Source: Whitmania pigra
Taxonomy: Eukaryota > Annelida > Clitellata > Hirudinida > Haemopidae
Length of the DNA: 64,000 bases
Assembly: GCA_021613335.1 (NCBI GenBank)
Contig: JAJTWR010000278.1
Location: 2,492,501 to 2,556,500 of the forward strand
Direction: 5' to 3'
Shown: positions 38,753 to 63,948 of the stretch, piece after piece
How positions within the stretch are numbered: the first letter of the stretch is position 1
Layout of the letters: the number at the start of each line of letters is the position of its first letter
Translations under genes and position numbers: made by a program
Notes under the pieces: generated by a model
Told to the model about the DNA's origin: nothing
The model's database searches: none
What the model saw: the letters and a program-made list of their open reading frames with translations, nothing else

Positions 38753-41688
38753 ATGACATTTCGCTTTCACCCGGAAAGAAATGAATTACATTTTAATGGA
38801 TGGAATGCACTGGCAACTACAGATCACATTTTGAAATCAGATGGACCAGAAAGGCAAAAGTAAGGCCTAAGTTATTGCGTTCGTTTGCAGAAGGATGCAA
38901 TTTAGTATTTGTTTGCCTTAACTAGATTGAGTCAAGTTTTTAGTTAGTGAAGTATTTTAACTATGATGTCTTTAATTTCTGTGTTTAAAAGTTGATATTT
39001 TTATTCTTGGACCAATTGTCTCAAATAAGTTTCAGAATGTGAGAATCTTTTTATTGAAACTTCGGTTGGGTTTGTAATAATTGGCAGCTGATCTTTTAGT
39101 TATAAAGCAGGATTACTATGAACCAATTTGTTATAGACCACTTATGTTATCAACCACTTATGTTAACAACCGAACTTCAGGTTTGAATCTCAGCTCCTGC
39201 TGCCTCACCTCCCAGAAATGGTGTTTGCCAAGAATCTGTTGAGGCTGACATTTACTAATGGTAATGGTTTGGAGTTCAACTCATTGGATGCTCTTAAGCT
39301 TGTTGATGCTGAACAAGAATCTCTGCAAGTGGCCAGTGCTCAGGCATGGAAGCAGGCGAGGTGAGTGGAGTTATTCAGATTTAATGGGGATTATGGAGAA
39401 CTATTACTTTTTGCATAACTAGCATCAAAAGTGTAAATTTGTATTGGTAATATTCATTGTCAACCTAAGGAGATATTTGGTGCTCAATGTGAGTCAATTT
39501 AATAAGTTTTGATTTGATTAAATAATTTCTAATGAAGGTTGAGGTTGTCATTATGGCAGTGTCTTCAGAGGTTTCTCAAAGAAAATAATTAATAAATAAC
39601 TAATAAATCACAAAAAATAAGGATCCATAATAATAAGCCTTACTATCAATTGATAATAATGATAATATTGCAATGCCTTTAGTCAGATAATAATATTAGC
39701 AGCAACAATGACAACAAAACATTAAAAAGCATCATTTCAGGTCTGATTGCGAGTTCATAAGGAAGGTCATCCATCCTTTCGATTGGACGTTCTCCACCGA
39801 TTACAAGGGGACCATCGTCGGAAATGTTCAGGTTCGTTGCTGAAACATTTTCTTGGAAAATATGTTTTTAAGCAACCGTTTTATTCGAAATACATGTTTA
39901 TACAATTACGCTTTACATTAAATAATAAATAAAAAAATATTATTTGGTTAAAACCGGGTCGTTTGGTCTTGATGTTATTGAATGGAAGCAATTGCATGAA
40001 CAAAGCAAAGTTAACATTTTTTTGTGTTTCACTTTAATTCTTTGACGTTCAATGTCGAAGCATGTCATTGGATGTGATGTGATAAAATGGTGTTTCTTAA
40101 TTTTTGCGTGCATTCACACACACGTTTACATGAAAGGATTGTAATAAATCGAGCTTCAATTAATTTTTTGAGAGGTGAATGCCAATTTGGATCACTCCAT
40201 TTCAAAGTGCAACTCAAACTTCATTTTTGTGGGAGATTTCGACGACATTTGTCATGCTGTCACATTTGCCATCTCCGGGGAACATATCAAGTTCACCATT
40301 ATCCATACTATGATCATCATCATAATCATCTTCCTCACCATCATCTTCACTTAAATCATTATCATCACTTTGTTTTGCTATCAACATCATCATCGATACT
40401 CTCGCCTTCTTCCAGGTGGAGAGCACGGACGAGCGCATCGACACGGAGAAGTTGAAGGGGAAGGAGAAGATCCACTTTTATGCGGACGTTCAACTTTACG
40501 AGGACGAACTTCACGACTGCGGCTGTTCACAACTCGGAGTTAAAATTGTCAGTTTCCGTGTTAGGGCGGTGATGATAGTGATAGTAGATGTTTTTCAAAT
40601 GTTCATTTCAGAGGTTGCACACTCTCAGTGATTTGTCTTTAAATAATTAAAAATAGCATTGCCCGGGACTATTATAATGTAGATGTGCAAGTTAGAGGGG
40701 TTCACGTTCGACGTTCGAAATGTTGACATTCTTAAGGCAACCAGGCCTGCACTGCCACAAAAGTGCCTTCGAGAATTTGGTGATTAACAAAACCACGTGC
40801 GATGGCATGCTCGTGGCACTGAATAATCAAACAAACAAACAAGACAAACAGTCTACAGACTGCAATTGTTGTCTTCGTGGAATCACAATAATAATCGTCA
40901 CTTGTTCTACAATCTACCATCGTATGCATATTTTAAAGTGCAACTATTAATGTAAGTTGTTGTATTTTATTTCAGAGGATTATGCCTGATTATTTCTTCA
41001 TCTTGATGAGGTTCTACTTGAGAGTCGACGACGTTCTCGTTCGGATCAACGAGACGAGACTTTATCACAAGGTTGACGATGTTGATGTTTCATATTAATA
41101 ACGATATTTTGTGGTATTATTTACATTTTAATAATTTATGATTGCTGATCACCTTGAGCATGAATAACATTGTGGTTGTTATTGTTTTCATCAGTTTGGG
41201 ACCAATCACATACTCAGGGAGTTCAGCAAGAAGCAGTCGAAAGTTGAGTCATTGAGTGTTAGTTTGTTTGTTTGTTAGATAATTTAATTTCGTAAATTAA
41301 CAAGTCGTGTAATTACATTTATTAATTAAGTTTAGTTGATCAAAATGCATATCATTTTATTTATTGCTCGATGATTAATTATTAATTTACATTAATTATT
41401 AATTAGTTCACAAAAATAACTAAAGAAAAACTTTAAAAAATTTAAGATGTGTGGTATATGTTCTCATGCACAAATCATTTATGACAGTTTAAATGTTAAT
41501 AGTTTTTATCATCAATAAATTGATTTAATTTGATAATTAAAACTAATTGATACATATTCTTAAAATTGAATAAATTTAATTTTATGCATCATCTTCAGGT
41601 TCCAATGAACATCCTCACCGATCCAAATGCCGTCGTCGACTTCCTGCCTCTGGTTTTCCAAACGACTGAAAAACTGATCGTCGCCTGA
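38753..41688 (+). CDS. TIPRL: TIP41-like protein (TIPRL), complete
   Basis: Seven exons: 38753-38859, 39181-39360, 39741-39831, 40416-40547, 40976-41071, 41195-41257 and 41599-41688. Phases 2, 2, 0, 0, 0, 0 close and give 759 bp, 252 residues (human 272). TIP41/TIPRL binds the catalytic subunits of PP2A, PP4 and PP6 and modulates TOR and stress signalling in the cytosol. Family blocks seen: [119 protein letters not shown] and ILREFSKK. The N-terminal 36 residues are more diverged. The start codon is the first ATG in the conserved frame. The C terminus is shorter than in human, ending TTEKLIVA. Confidence 0.96.
40733..40770 (+). repeat. Short match to the SINE-like segment at 53.9 kb
   Basis: Shares the 15-mer CCTGCACTGCCACAA with 53949-53963. 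Too short to classify alone. Lies in TIPRL intron 4. Confidence 0.25.
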
Positions 41689-41741
41689 TTTCACACGTGC
41701 AGTTGATGCGTGTTTGGTGTGCGTGCTTTGCTAAGAGTTGA

Positions 41742-41747
41742 AATAAA
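41742..41747 (+). terminator. Polyadenylation signal AATAAA of TIPRL
   Basis: AATAAA about 55 bases after the TIPRL stop codon. Confidence 0.7.
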
Positions 41748-41749
41748 AT

Positions 41750-43960
41750 AAATTATTTATGGTTAAAAACGTTTTTTTTTTAAGTTGGATGTTGAAAGTC
41801 ACCTAAATGTGAACTAATTGGTTAAACATTTAGCTAATTATTTGTTTGTAGAGAAATAGGGAAATTTTGTATGATGGTTCGAATGATGCATTACATGACG
41901 TTTATTTTTATGGTGGTCATAGGCCGTTGAAAAGTGAACTGATTTCGATGAACAAAAATCCTGTCGCTTAGCAACAGAGACAGATTCGATAGAGATTTTA
42001 TAAACTCAAATATATTCATTAACTGTGACAAATCTTTTTGAAATTAAGAACGGTTGAAATCATTGACTTGTTTGAAATCTTGACGATTGTTTTCAACTTG
42101 AAAGGTTGCAGCCTTGCTCTAATTGCAACTTATCTATCTTGCTAACCATTGAATTTTACAAAGTATGAATTTATTACGTAATCATCAGTTGTCTTCTACC
42201 ATATATGTAACTAGCTCAATGTATTACTTACTTCATTAAAAGTATTAAATAATATCTGTTAAATATTTAAATACTACTTAAATATTAAATATTACTTACT
42301 TCATTAAAAGTATTAAATAATATCTGTTAAATATTTATTGTCAGCAATTCGTCGAGCACGTTCAATTCAAAGTTTTGAAGGTCGCTGTTGAATGTCATTT
42401 GCTAATTCTCCGAACTTGGACTGTGACTCTGAACTTACGTGCAGGATTAAGCAGTCAACCTAGTTTTTAATGAAAATAATAATATAATTATAATAATAAC
42501 AACAATAAATAATAATAATTAATTGCAAAGACAAGCTGCAAAAACGGTGACGATTATGATAATAGTGATGATGACCGTCAGTTCGGGTTCAACAAGTGCC
42601 ATTTGGTCTCAAACATTTTGGATCACGATGATAGTTGCTAGTCGAAAGAGGGGTCCTGATTGCACGGGTTGTCATGGTGATTGTGATAATGATATCATAA
42701 TGATGTCACTATGATTATAATATTATAATTACGCCATTATGATTATGATATTGTGACATTATGATATTATGGTTATTATGGTATAAGCTTATAATAGTTT
42801 TAATACAAAATGTCCTTAGAATCAGTGCTTTAATTAATACCAACATGAAACACGTGCCTTTTAAAAAAGGTATTCCATTCATGTGTCAAGGCCGAGTTGA
42901 GACAAGTGATATTCTGTTATAATTAAATTGATTATGATGGTTCTTATGATTGTGATTATTACTTTAATGTTTAATGTTGACTTTTTGTTAACGGATTTGA
43001 CTGTTTGATAAATATTAACTCAAAAAATAACTGAAATAATTAATTGTTGAAATGCAGCTTGTAATAACTTAATTTAGTTTACATTTCATGATTTTGGAAT
43101 CGGAAATACATGCATCAAGAATTAATATTGAAGGTTATTATAATTGTTATTTTAAGGAACATTAATATATTACTAAGATAATATGATAACTAGATAATTA
43201 AAATTATGTAATAAGACATTGACACACAATAACAACAACATAATAAAATAACAACAATAACTTAAAAACTTTTAATATTGATATTCTCAACATCGGGTTT
43301 GCATAATTACAGCTAAAAATTATCGTGCATCAATTAATTACCGTTACATTCCCATTAATTATCGTAATTACAGTCAGATTATTACACACCAAATAATCAT
43401 CATAATTACAGCCACACTGCAATATTTATAAATATACTGTAAAGTGTGTAATAATATTTGAAGTATTTCAATATTGTTAGAAGTATTACAATTATATTTG
43501 TAACACGAATAAATAAATAATACAATCGAATTAAGCAATTAATTATTTATGCTTAATGATCGTTTAAATAAATGTTTCGTGAAACGAATGCAAATATGGA
43601 TGAGTAATGTTAATAATAAAGTAATTGCTATTTAATATTGTTATTATTTATGTTGTTAATAATGTTAATAATAAAGTTGTTGTTATTTAATATTGTTATT
43701 TATGTTACTAACACCTAACCACACACATTGTTGACCCACTTATTGAAATAACAAACATTTCGTGTTATTTGCTATGAAACTGATTAAACACAACTAACAC
43801 GCGACATTGCCAGGTCAGATTGTTATTTCTCATTCACAATTTATTGATTTACATACATTATTAAAATAATTGATTAATACTAATATTTAATGTATTTTAA
43901 TCTTCATAGTATTATTATTAGCGATGAGGTAATCACTTGCTGTTTTCGATCTCAATACCG
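41750..43960. other. Gene-free stretch
   Basis: AT-rich intergenic sequence with a local duplication at 42225-42335 and short ATTATG-type runs (about 42700-42790). No supported gene. Confidence 0.5.
42225..42335. repeat. Local tandem duplication of about 47 bp
   Basis: The segment containing ACTTACTTCATTAAAAGTAT and AATATCTGTTAAATATT occurs twice, about 67 bp apart. Confidence 0.8.
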
Positions 43961-43974
43961 GAGAAGGCCAAAAA

Positions 43975-44832
43975 AAGAGAGGGGGTTCGGCACGGCCCGG
44001 GAGGAGGGGGGAGGAGACAGGAGGAGTAGGAGGAGGAGGAGAGGAGGAGGAGGATTATTAGGAGGAGGAGGAGGAGTAGGAGTAGGAGGAGGAGGATGAG
44101 GAGGATTAGGAGGAGGAGGAGGAGGAGGAGGAGGAGTAGGAGGAGGAGGAGGAGGAGGAGGAGGAGGAGGAGGAGGAGGAGGAGAGGAGGAGGAGGAGGA
44201 GAGGAGGAGGAGGAGGAGGAGTAGGAGGAGGATTAGGAGGAGGAGGAGGAGGATGAGGAGGATTAGGAGGAGGAGGAGGAGGAGGAGGAGGAGGAGGAGG
44301 AGGATTATGAGGAGGAGTAGGAGGAGGAGGAGGAGTAGGAGGAGGAGGATTATGAGGAGGAGTAGGAGGAGGAGGATGAGGAGGAGGATTAGGAGGAGGA
44401 GGAGAGGAGGAGGAGGATTAGGAGGATTATGAGGAGGAGTAGGAGGATTATTAGGATTATTAGGATTAGGATTAGGATTAGGAGGATTAGGATTAGGAGG
44501 ATTAGGAGGATTAGGATTATTAGGATTAGGATTATTAGGAGGAGGAGGATTATTAGGATTAGGATTAGGATTATTATTATTATTAGGATTAGGATTATTA
44601 GGAGGAGGAGGATTATTAGGAGGAGGAGGATTATTATTATTATGATTATTAGGATTATTAGGATTATTATTATTAGGATTAGGAGGATGAGGAGGATTAG
44701 GATTATTATTATGATTATTATGATTATTATTATGATTATTATTAGGATTAGGATTATTATTATTATTATTATTATTGTTATTGTTATTATTATTATTATT
44801 ATTATTATTAGATTATTATTATTATTATATTA

Positions 44833-44880
<48 letters not shown>

Positions 44881-44899
44881 TATATTATTATTATTATTC

Positions 44900-44960
<61 letters not shown>

Positions 44961-45005
44961 TATTATTATATTATTATTATTATTATTATTCTAATACTAT
45001 GTTAT
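43975..45005. repeat. Trinucleotide mosaic from (AGG)n through (ATTAGG)n to (ATT)n
   Basis: A purine-only AGG/GGA tract (about 43975-44430) acquires ATT units, passes through GGATTA hexamers (about 44450-44720) and ends as pure ATT (about 44755-44990). Almost all transitions keep the three-base phase. The 193-codon frame here is a repeat artefact. Confidence 0.95.
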
Positions 45006-45454
45006 TATAATTATACTCTGATCCGATTATGTCTCCTGCCTAGGGATTTGCTAAAAAGCGTCGAGATAACCTAGAATCAATATGGCGACTTCACATTAAC
45101 ATTTGCTTGAAATTTCTTATGCACTTATGCGCACTTTCTTTATTTAATGTGAGTTAAAAAGTGAAAGTGTTTTAGGTTTTTTTACAAACATCAATTGATA
45201 TTTGATATTGATAACGGCAATATGTATAACATGTTTGCTAAAAAAAATGCATGTGTGAACCAACTAACAGCAGAGATTTACCTATTCGCAATAGGAACCG
45301 TCGCCGATTCTTGATACAAACCTTTATAATTATTTTTTCTTATATTTCTCTCAATTGACCGATTGTCCAGTTTACTCTTAACACCTTCAGACATTTTTAG
45401 AACGAAAAAGATATACAGAATAGTTACATCATGTTACCCCTCAGACAAAATCAG

Positions 45455-45756
45455 TACGAGTGAATTGGGTTCTTCGACATAAATGAATCGACATAACCGA
45501 TGAGAAAATGCTACGACAAAGCGGGAATTTGTCGGTTCCAGTTCAAAGTCGACAATTAGTCACAGGGATCGAGATAACTGATGTAAAGTGACGAATTAGG
45601 CCCTCTGCTCGATATATTAGGGTTCGGCGACATAAAATCACTGACATAACCGAGGAGAAAATGATAAGATAAAGAGGGAATTTGGAGGTTCCACTTCAAA
45701 AACGTCGACTTAATAGGGTTGGCGAGTTAACCGAGGTCGAGAAAAGAGGGTTCCAC
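45455..45756. mobile_element. Decayed pogo/Tigger-like DNA transposon end with internal subrepeats
   Basis: The right border reads, on the minus strand, CAGTGGAACCCTCTTTTCTC then GACCTCGGTTAACTCG, the style of pogo/Tigger terminal repeats, and it abuts a TA dinucleotide as expected for that superfamily. Two related subrepeats (about 45465-45557 and 45609-45710) share GGGTTC-CGACATAAA, GACATAACCGA-GAGAAAATG and GAATTTG-GGTTCCA-TTCAAA. No matching left terminal repeat or transposase frame was found. Confidence 0.5.
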
Positions 45757-45759
45757 TGT

Positions 45760-48330
45760 ATTATGTTGTTCATCATTCCTGGTCCTGTGATTGTGTGCCC
45801 ATGCGATCTCGTGATTAGTTGTGATTTGTTGCTTATGATAATGGTGGTGGTGATAATGATTATGGTGGGGATTGTAATGGCTATGGGAGTGATCATGATG
45901 ATGATGACGACGACAACTAATATGATGATCTGTGAATAAAGGGTATTAATAAAATGTTAATAAAAATCACTTAATTTTACGTTAAAATCTTAATAATTTT
46001 AACTTTTAGAAAATAATTAATTAGGAATGTCATTCATTATTCGTTTTTAATTAATTATTTATTCTTGTTTATTCCAATAGAAAAAAACAGACTTTATTTA
46101 ATGAAAAGTTAGCTTAAGAACAAAGACAACCGGGCAGATAATTGAGCAAGTTCTTAATAACTGCTCGACTATAAATGGCAACCACACGCCCCGCCAAATT
46201 AGCATAGGTGTTTATAATTAGCTTGATAAGTTCAAGGACATTTTCCATTGTGAGGATTTGTTTTTAAGAATGTTAAGAAGTTGAAATAGTGAAATATTAA
46301 AATACTATAATAACAAAAACGTAGAAACGAGGAAATATTAAAATATTAAAATGTTTAAGTGATAAAATGTTAAAATTAATAAATCAATTGAGAACTTGTT
46401 TTCTTGAGTTCGAAGTTTTAATTTCATGGAAGACCACACTGGTGGTTCTCAACAGCAATTTGTTGGTAAAAATTTTATGGCGGAAATGCAAGCATGCCTT
46501 GGTGCACGATGATGATGATGATGATAACAGTAATAATAATAATAACATTAATAATAATAATAATAAGGCCCATAAAAATAAAGAACTGATTTTGGTGAAA
46601 GGCTGAAGTGACAGACATATTGGCTGATTCGAATGAACTTGAAAATGCTTCTTGACATGTTCGTCATAATATTATTATTATTTTATTATACTATTTATTA
46701 GTATCCTTATTATGAAGCATTATTTGTAATATTTTGAAGTATTTATTTTAACTTAAATATCAATATTCATAATATCAAATTAACTCTATTCGATTTAATT
46801 GTAATATCAATAAAATATAAATACTACTTTAAATAACAAGTCATATTTAATGTGTAAATTTATCAACAAACAATGTTTTAGTTTTTTTAACACCTAAATA
46901 ACACAACTCCCATGCAACTTGAAATATGTATAATATTAATAACAACAACAACAATAATAATAATAATAACAACAATAATAATAACTAACTATTATTACCT
47001 ATTGCATATAAATGAGGAAATTACAATTACAAATTTATTACAAATAATTACTAACAATTACGAACACCAATAAATTAAAGTTCTTAAAGATCCTGTCAGA
47101 GAGTGAAACCTGGTTTTGAAAATACGGGAAGAACTGAACAATGCATCGGTTTTATTGCGTTGAATGCATGCACAGTCAGTGCGTTACTTTGAATATTCAA
47201 CAGTCATCCTCATAGGGTCCAATTCGCTTTCCTAACCAATCAATTCGTAGTGCTTAATTAGCATATTCATGAGCGAGACTTTGGTTAATGTTATTCAACT
47301 GAAGATGCACTATTTACGTATATTTTGCCAATTTTATAATTAAATATTTAAGAAATAAGTTAATATTGAATTTGATGTTAAACATTAGTTAATATTATTA
47401 ATTATTTATTAAATAGTGTTTTAAGTTTATCCAAATATATAATGTTAAAAATGACATTAGTAATAATTATATTAAATAATTACTCGAATTTAATGTTTAC
47501 GAAGAGTCATAAATATTTATGAGTGCGTAGTTATACTAAATAATTATTCGATAACAACGTTTACATGAAGACATAAATATTTATAAACATGTGCACTTAT
47601 ACTAACACAATCACGTAACAAACGCGATCCACAAACATTGAGATTAAAACTTCCCAAGTTTAAAAAAAACACTCACCATGTCATCACCATCTCTCCCCAT
47701 TTAAATAATTTAAATATGTTTTACATTATTTACATTTTTACATGATTCCTGAAACATCTGCCAACGTTTGGAGTCCACAAGTGGCTCCAATAATGAGAAC
47801 AAACATTTGACTGATGCCCATCATTAAATATCAATAAATTATTATTACTATTATTATTCTTTTCCTTAATATTATTTATTTATTTATTTCGACAGACAAA
47901 TGGTGTATGCATACATGCATAAAATATTATTTGATTAATTAGGCGAATTAATATTGGTGGTGCTTCATTAACGTGACAAACTGAATACTGTATGAAACGA
48001 AATTGGCATCTTAAAAAATTATAAGTTATAATAATAATAATAATAATAGTAATAGTAATAATACAAAAATTGTATTAACAGTAACACATCTAAGGTTGAC
48101 TTCATTACATTAAAATATTGATGCATTGACAATTCAAAACGGTCCGATTTAATTATTACATATATTATTTATACATTACAAATATCATTTGCATAATGTA
48201 CATTAATTGGTTTATTTATAACTTGGACTTTATGGTCATCATCATTGCCATCGTCATCACAACTCATTCGAAGAAGTGATTTATTGTTAACGGCCTTGTA
48301 TTCACGTAACGATGATTTTATAATGTTTAA
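45760..48330. other. Gene-free stretch
   Basis: AT-rich sequence with only small AAT/GAT runs (46507-46565, 46945-46985, 48028-48062). No supported gene on either strand. Confidence 0.5.
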
Positions 48331-48339
48331 TAATAATAA

Positions 48340-48520
48340 AAAAAAAAAATAATAATAATACTCTAATAATAATAATAATAATAATATTGATAATAGTAAT
48401 AATAGTAATAATAATAGTAATGATAATAATAATAACATTAATAATAATAATAATATTGATAATAGTAATAATAATAGTAATGATAATAATAATAACATTA
48501 ATAATAATAATAATAAATAT
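48340..48520. repeat. Compound AAT array with an internal duplication
   Basis: A block of AAT, GAT and AGT units ending GATAATAATAATAACATTAA occurs twice, 60 bp apart. Confidence 0.85.
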
Positions 48521-49044
48521 TTTTATTAGTGATTCAGCTCACATTCTAGAGCAGAAGTGGAGAGATAAGCAGACAGAAGGAAGGGATAGAAATAGTGAGA
48601 TGATGATAAACAGTGAGAGTGAAAAGCCGATTAACAGTCGGAGTTGAGAGAATTTGGTGCAGTTTTGCTCGGACTCTTGTTGAGATAAGTTGTTGTTGTT
48701 GTTGTTGTGGAGGTTCGAGAGAGTTGTTGGTGTTGAGCAATTTCCAGGATACTTCTTGTTGCTCAGCTGTTGATCTTGTTGCGCTGTTGTTGTTGATCTT
48801 GTCGTGCTGTTGTTGCTAAAGCAAGGTTGACATTAACAAATATGGAGTGTTGTTGCAGGTGAGTTGTTTCTTATTTGTTGTTGTTGTTGTTGTTGAAAGT
48901 TGTAACATTTCAGATGATAATTAATAAAATGTTGATGAGTATGATGATAATGATGATATAGAGGATGATGACTATGACGATGGTAATGGGGTGATGGTGA
49001 TGATAGTGGTGTTGTTGGTATTGTTGATATTACAAAATTAATCA

Positions 49045-49247
<203 letters not shown>

Positions 49248-49499
49248 GCACAATGCAAAATTTGCCTTAATGCAAACTGATCGCTGCATTCAGAATTACG
49301 TAACATTCACAGCACTCATGCAATCCTACGAGATAAGGTGACATTTAAAGCTAAGATTCATTGAGGTTAATTCATTCAAATTCAAAATCAATTCTTCAGA
49401 CGATCCAAATTTCTGTTTGCAATGAAGAAACTTTACCACGATAAAAACATACAGCTCTGAAATAATAACAGTTCAATACAATAACCTAATATATTGTAA

Positions 49500-49551
49500 T
49501 AATAATAATTAACAATGATGATAATGATAATTAATAATAATAATAATAATA

Positions 49552-49583
<32 letters not shown>

Positions 49584-49628
49584 TAATAATAATAATAATA
49601 ATATAATAATAATAATAATAATAATAAT

Positions 49629-49661
<33 letters not shown>

Positions 49662-49678
49662 TAATAATAATATAATAA

Positions 49679-49718
<40 letters not shown>

Positions 49719-49726
49719 CATAATAA

Positions 49727-49765
<39 letters not shown>

Positions 49766-49790
49766 ATAATAATAATAACAATAATGTATC
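49500..49790. repeat. (AAT)n microsatellite, many phase breaks
   Basis: AAT units with frequent single-base deletions. Confidence 0.93.
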
Positions 49791-50289
49791 ACTTTATTCA
49801 GTTACTGTAAGATTACAGCCTCTTTCCTCGTGCAAATGGAAGATTTTCCATGGCCGTAAAATCGCAGAATAAAAATAAACGAATAAAAATACAAAATTTT
49901 AAAAAATACTTCACATGATTTAAAAAAAAACAAGTCGCGTGCATCTGCTCAAATTTATTTTTGATTTATCGGCAGTCATCATCATAATACTCTTTATTAT
50001 CGTTTTCCCCATTATTATCATCATCATCACAATCGTCGTCATCGTCATCATCATTATCATCATTGTAGGAATGCAATGCAGCTTAAAAAGTGAATTCCAG
50101 CTTCATCTATGAAGTTAAAATTCAGATGAATGAGAAATGCGTGAGAATACATGAGAGCAGATAACACGGTCATTTTTTTATCATTTACAAATAAATTTGT
50201 CTTTATTAATTTCATCATTTCAATCATTTTTAATTTATTCTTTCAATTCCATAATTAACATTATTTAAGTTTTTATTCATATTATTTCT

Positions 50290-50330
50290 TATATAATATA
50301 ATATAATATAATATAATATAATATAATAAA
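50290..50330. repeat. (TAATA)n pentanucleotide tract
   Basis: About seven TAATA units. Confidence 0.85.
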
Positions 50331-50964
50331 AAATAACAATAGTTCATTTTTGGGGCGTCTGAAGAGTCAGAGGTTGACGCAATGAAACGCAATCAAACTT
50401 GCACTCTGTTCAAGTCTAAGTAATCGCGTTGCAAAATATATGATGGTACTCCAGGGTGAGTGTGGTGGTGATGATGATGACGATGATGATGATGGTAATT
50501 ATTGTAATTATAATTTATTCATCAAATTTATCAATTTTTGCATCGTGAGAATATAACCATGTAAATTCGTTTGAAATAAAATTATGAATTATTTTTTATT
50601 GGAAATTTCAACTTGAACTAACTTTTTTGATCTAGGGAATAATAAGCATGCATGGATTATCATAAATTTGCATAAATTTTGGGCGAGGCACCAAATATTG
50701 AGATGATCTTGAGTTCGAATCGGCTTAGTTTGGAGGGAATAATATCATCATAATCATAACCATGGTTATAATAACCACCATCACCATCATCGTCATCATT
50801 CTTTACAATTACGTCACTGTAACGAAGATAAGGAGATACAATCTGGTCATTATATGATAAATTATTAATATCAAGTACAAGTACTTACACTTAAAAGCTA
50901 TTCGCAACGAGATTCGAATTCTTGACCCTCTGATCGTCGTAATAATATTAACACTAATTGTTTA

Positions 50965-51065
50965 TTAATATGGCTTAATAAGATTAACATTAATAATATT
51001 AACATTAATAATATTAACATTAATAATATTAGCATTAACACTATTAACAATAATAATACTAACAT
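50965..51065. repeat. AT-rich repeat of ATTAACATTAATAAT-like units
   Basis: About six imperfect units of roughly 15 bp. Confidence 0.75.
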
Positions 51066-51319
51066 TAATTGTTTATTGATATTTGTTATTATATATTTAA
51101 GGTGCTTTTTCAACCATTTCAGAATTGATCTTTAAAGCAATAAAATTACAATTACATATAATTTTTATTATTATTACTATTATTATTGTTAGCATTGTTG
51201 TTGTTGTTGTTGTTGTTTGATTACGTTTTCTCAACTTTTATTCTTTCTCACGTTCACACTTTCATTAGCAGAGGAAGTTTATTTGTGGGAATCCTACAAG
51301 GAAATTTTCCAGCGGAAGA

Positions 51320-51712
51320 ATGGATTCGTGGATGGATGGACGGAGGGACGGATGGATGGATGGACGGAGGGACGGACGGATGGATGGATGGATGGATGGA
51401 TGGATGGATGGATGGATGGATGGATGGATGGATGGATGGATGGATGGATGGATGGATGGATGGATGGATGGATGGATGATGGATGGATGGATGGATGGAT
51501 GGATGGATGGATGGATGGATGGATGGATGATGGATGGATGGATGGATGGATTGGATGGATGGATGGATGGATGGATGGATGGATGGATGGATGGATGGAT
51601 GGAGGATGGATGGATGGATGGATGGATGGATGGATGGATGGATGGATGGATGGATGGATGGATGGATGGATGGATGGATGGATGGATGAACGGATGGATG
51701 GACTGATGGTTA
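51320..51712. repeat. (GGAT)n tetranucleotide array
   Basis: Long GGAT array with a few GGAC units at the left edge and four indels inside. The Trp-Met-Asp frames are artefacts. Confidence 0.95.
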
Positions 51713-52364
51713 CTATTTTATTATGACAATTTTAATTTTCATGTCTAAACTTTTAATTAACTATTAATTTATTTATTAATTTTATTATTTACAGGCAGGA
51801 AGATGAGAAATGACAGATGATGAAAACAACAGCATAACATGGCTCTTGAGGTACTAGCTGTCTTCTGCCAATGTGGTTGGTATTTAGAAGGGTTGAGTTT
51901 TAAAAGTAAATCACTTCAAAAAAATTCTCAGCTCAGAAATCTCAGGAAAAATAAAATCATTTCATAAAACATTTCCATTCAGATGAACCAAATTAAATAT
52001 TGATTTATTCATAAAAAATCTCTCCCCACCCCTTATGGATCACCACTTACCTTTTAAATTGATTACTAAGCGATATTCACTCAACATGAAAGTCCAGGTG
52101 CCTGTACCTGGTACAAGTTGAGTTTCGAACACAGGACCTTATGATTTGCTTCATTGAACTCCGTGGTACCTCACGTCCCACGTAATATCTCGGTTCGATT
52201 TCATTTATTTCGACGAGGCCGCTTATCGAAAGTGCATATCGAAAGCTCATTAGCATAACCAGGTCGGCCTCGTTAGCATAATTAATTAATTTAGCCGACA
52301 TTTTTCTCACCTAACCTGAGAACAATGCACCGCACCACTGATCTGCATAATGATTACGGCGTGG

Positions 52365-52805
<441 letters not shown>

Positions 52806-53505
52806 ATGGCAATGATCTTTTCAAGGTTGCACTGCTTAAACATTTGTTTGTTTTTTTTTTAGGCTTACAAATGCAATTAATTAGCCTGGCTCAAAATCAA
52901 AGTCTTTCCAGTGAATTTTATTTTAAAATACAAATTAATGAAAGAAATTTGTGCTCTGATATTAATTTAAAATCATTCACAAAAAAAAGAATAAAATTTT
53001 ATTGAAAATTTTTATTTTTGCATGAATATAACTTTTCGACTGATTTCATTGGCCGTTTCGAATAGAAAGCTCCACCAATTAATAAATTAATTCCTTTGTT
53101 ATGAAGCAATTTATTGTTGTAAAATTCCATTCATTAAAAACTTTGAGGTCTCCTGAAATAATCAGCAGCTGAATTCGATCACGTGCTGTTGACATAATGA
53201 GGTTTAATTTAATATTCATGAGCTACCCGCCGTGACGTCACTGCGTGGAGTCTTTGATCTCTGGTAAGGCTGATGTGATACGGATTATTGTCAGATAATT
53301 CGTGGCGGTGAATTATGAATTATATCTTAACCTAGCCATGAATTATGAATTACATGTTAATGAACTATGCCATGAATCTTGTTCTAGTGATGAATTGTAT
53401 CTTGATCCAGTGATGAATTACGAATTGCGATGATCTTGATGATCAAGCGATGAACCATAACCAAAAACAAACTGCTTATTGATCAAACGATGATCGATCT
53501 ACCAG

Positions 53506-63948
<10,443 letters not shown>

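Noticed and set aside
44450..44720. Telomere-like ATTAGG hexamers
   Set aside because: The unit is TTAGGA and not TTAGGG or TTAGG, it is short, and it lies as a transition zone within a larger trinucleotide array.
44429..45010. 193-codon Arg/Ile/Tyr frame
   Set aside because: A translation of the AGG-ATT mosaic repeat with no non-repetitive content.
51217..51726. Trp-Met-Asp-Gly repeat protein frames
   Set aside because: Direct reading of a GGAT tetranucleotide array, open in three frames because 4 and 3 are coprime; no flanking coding signal.
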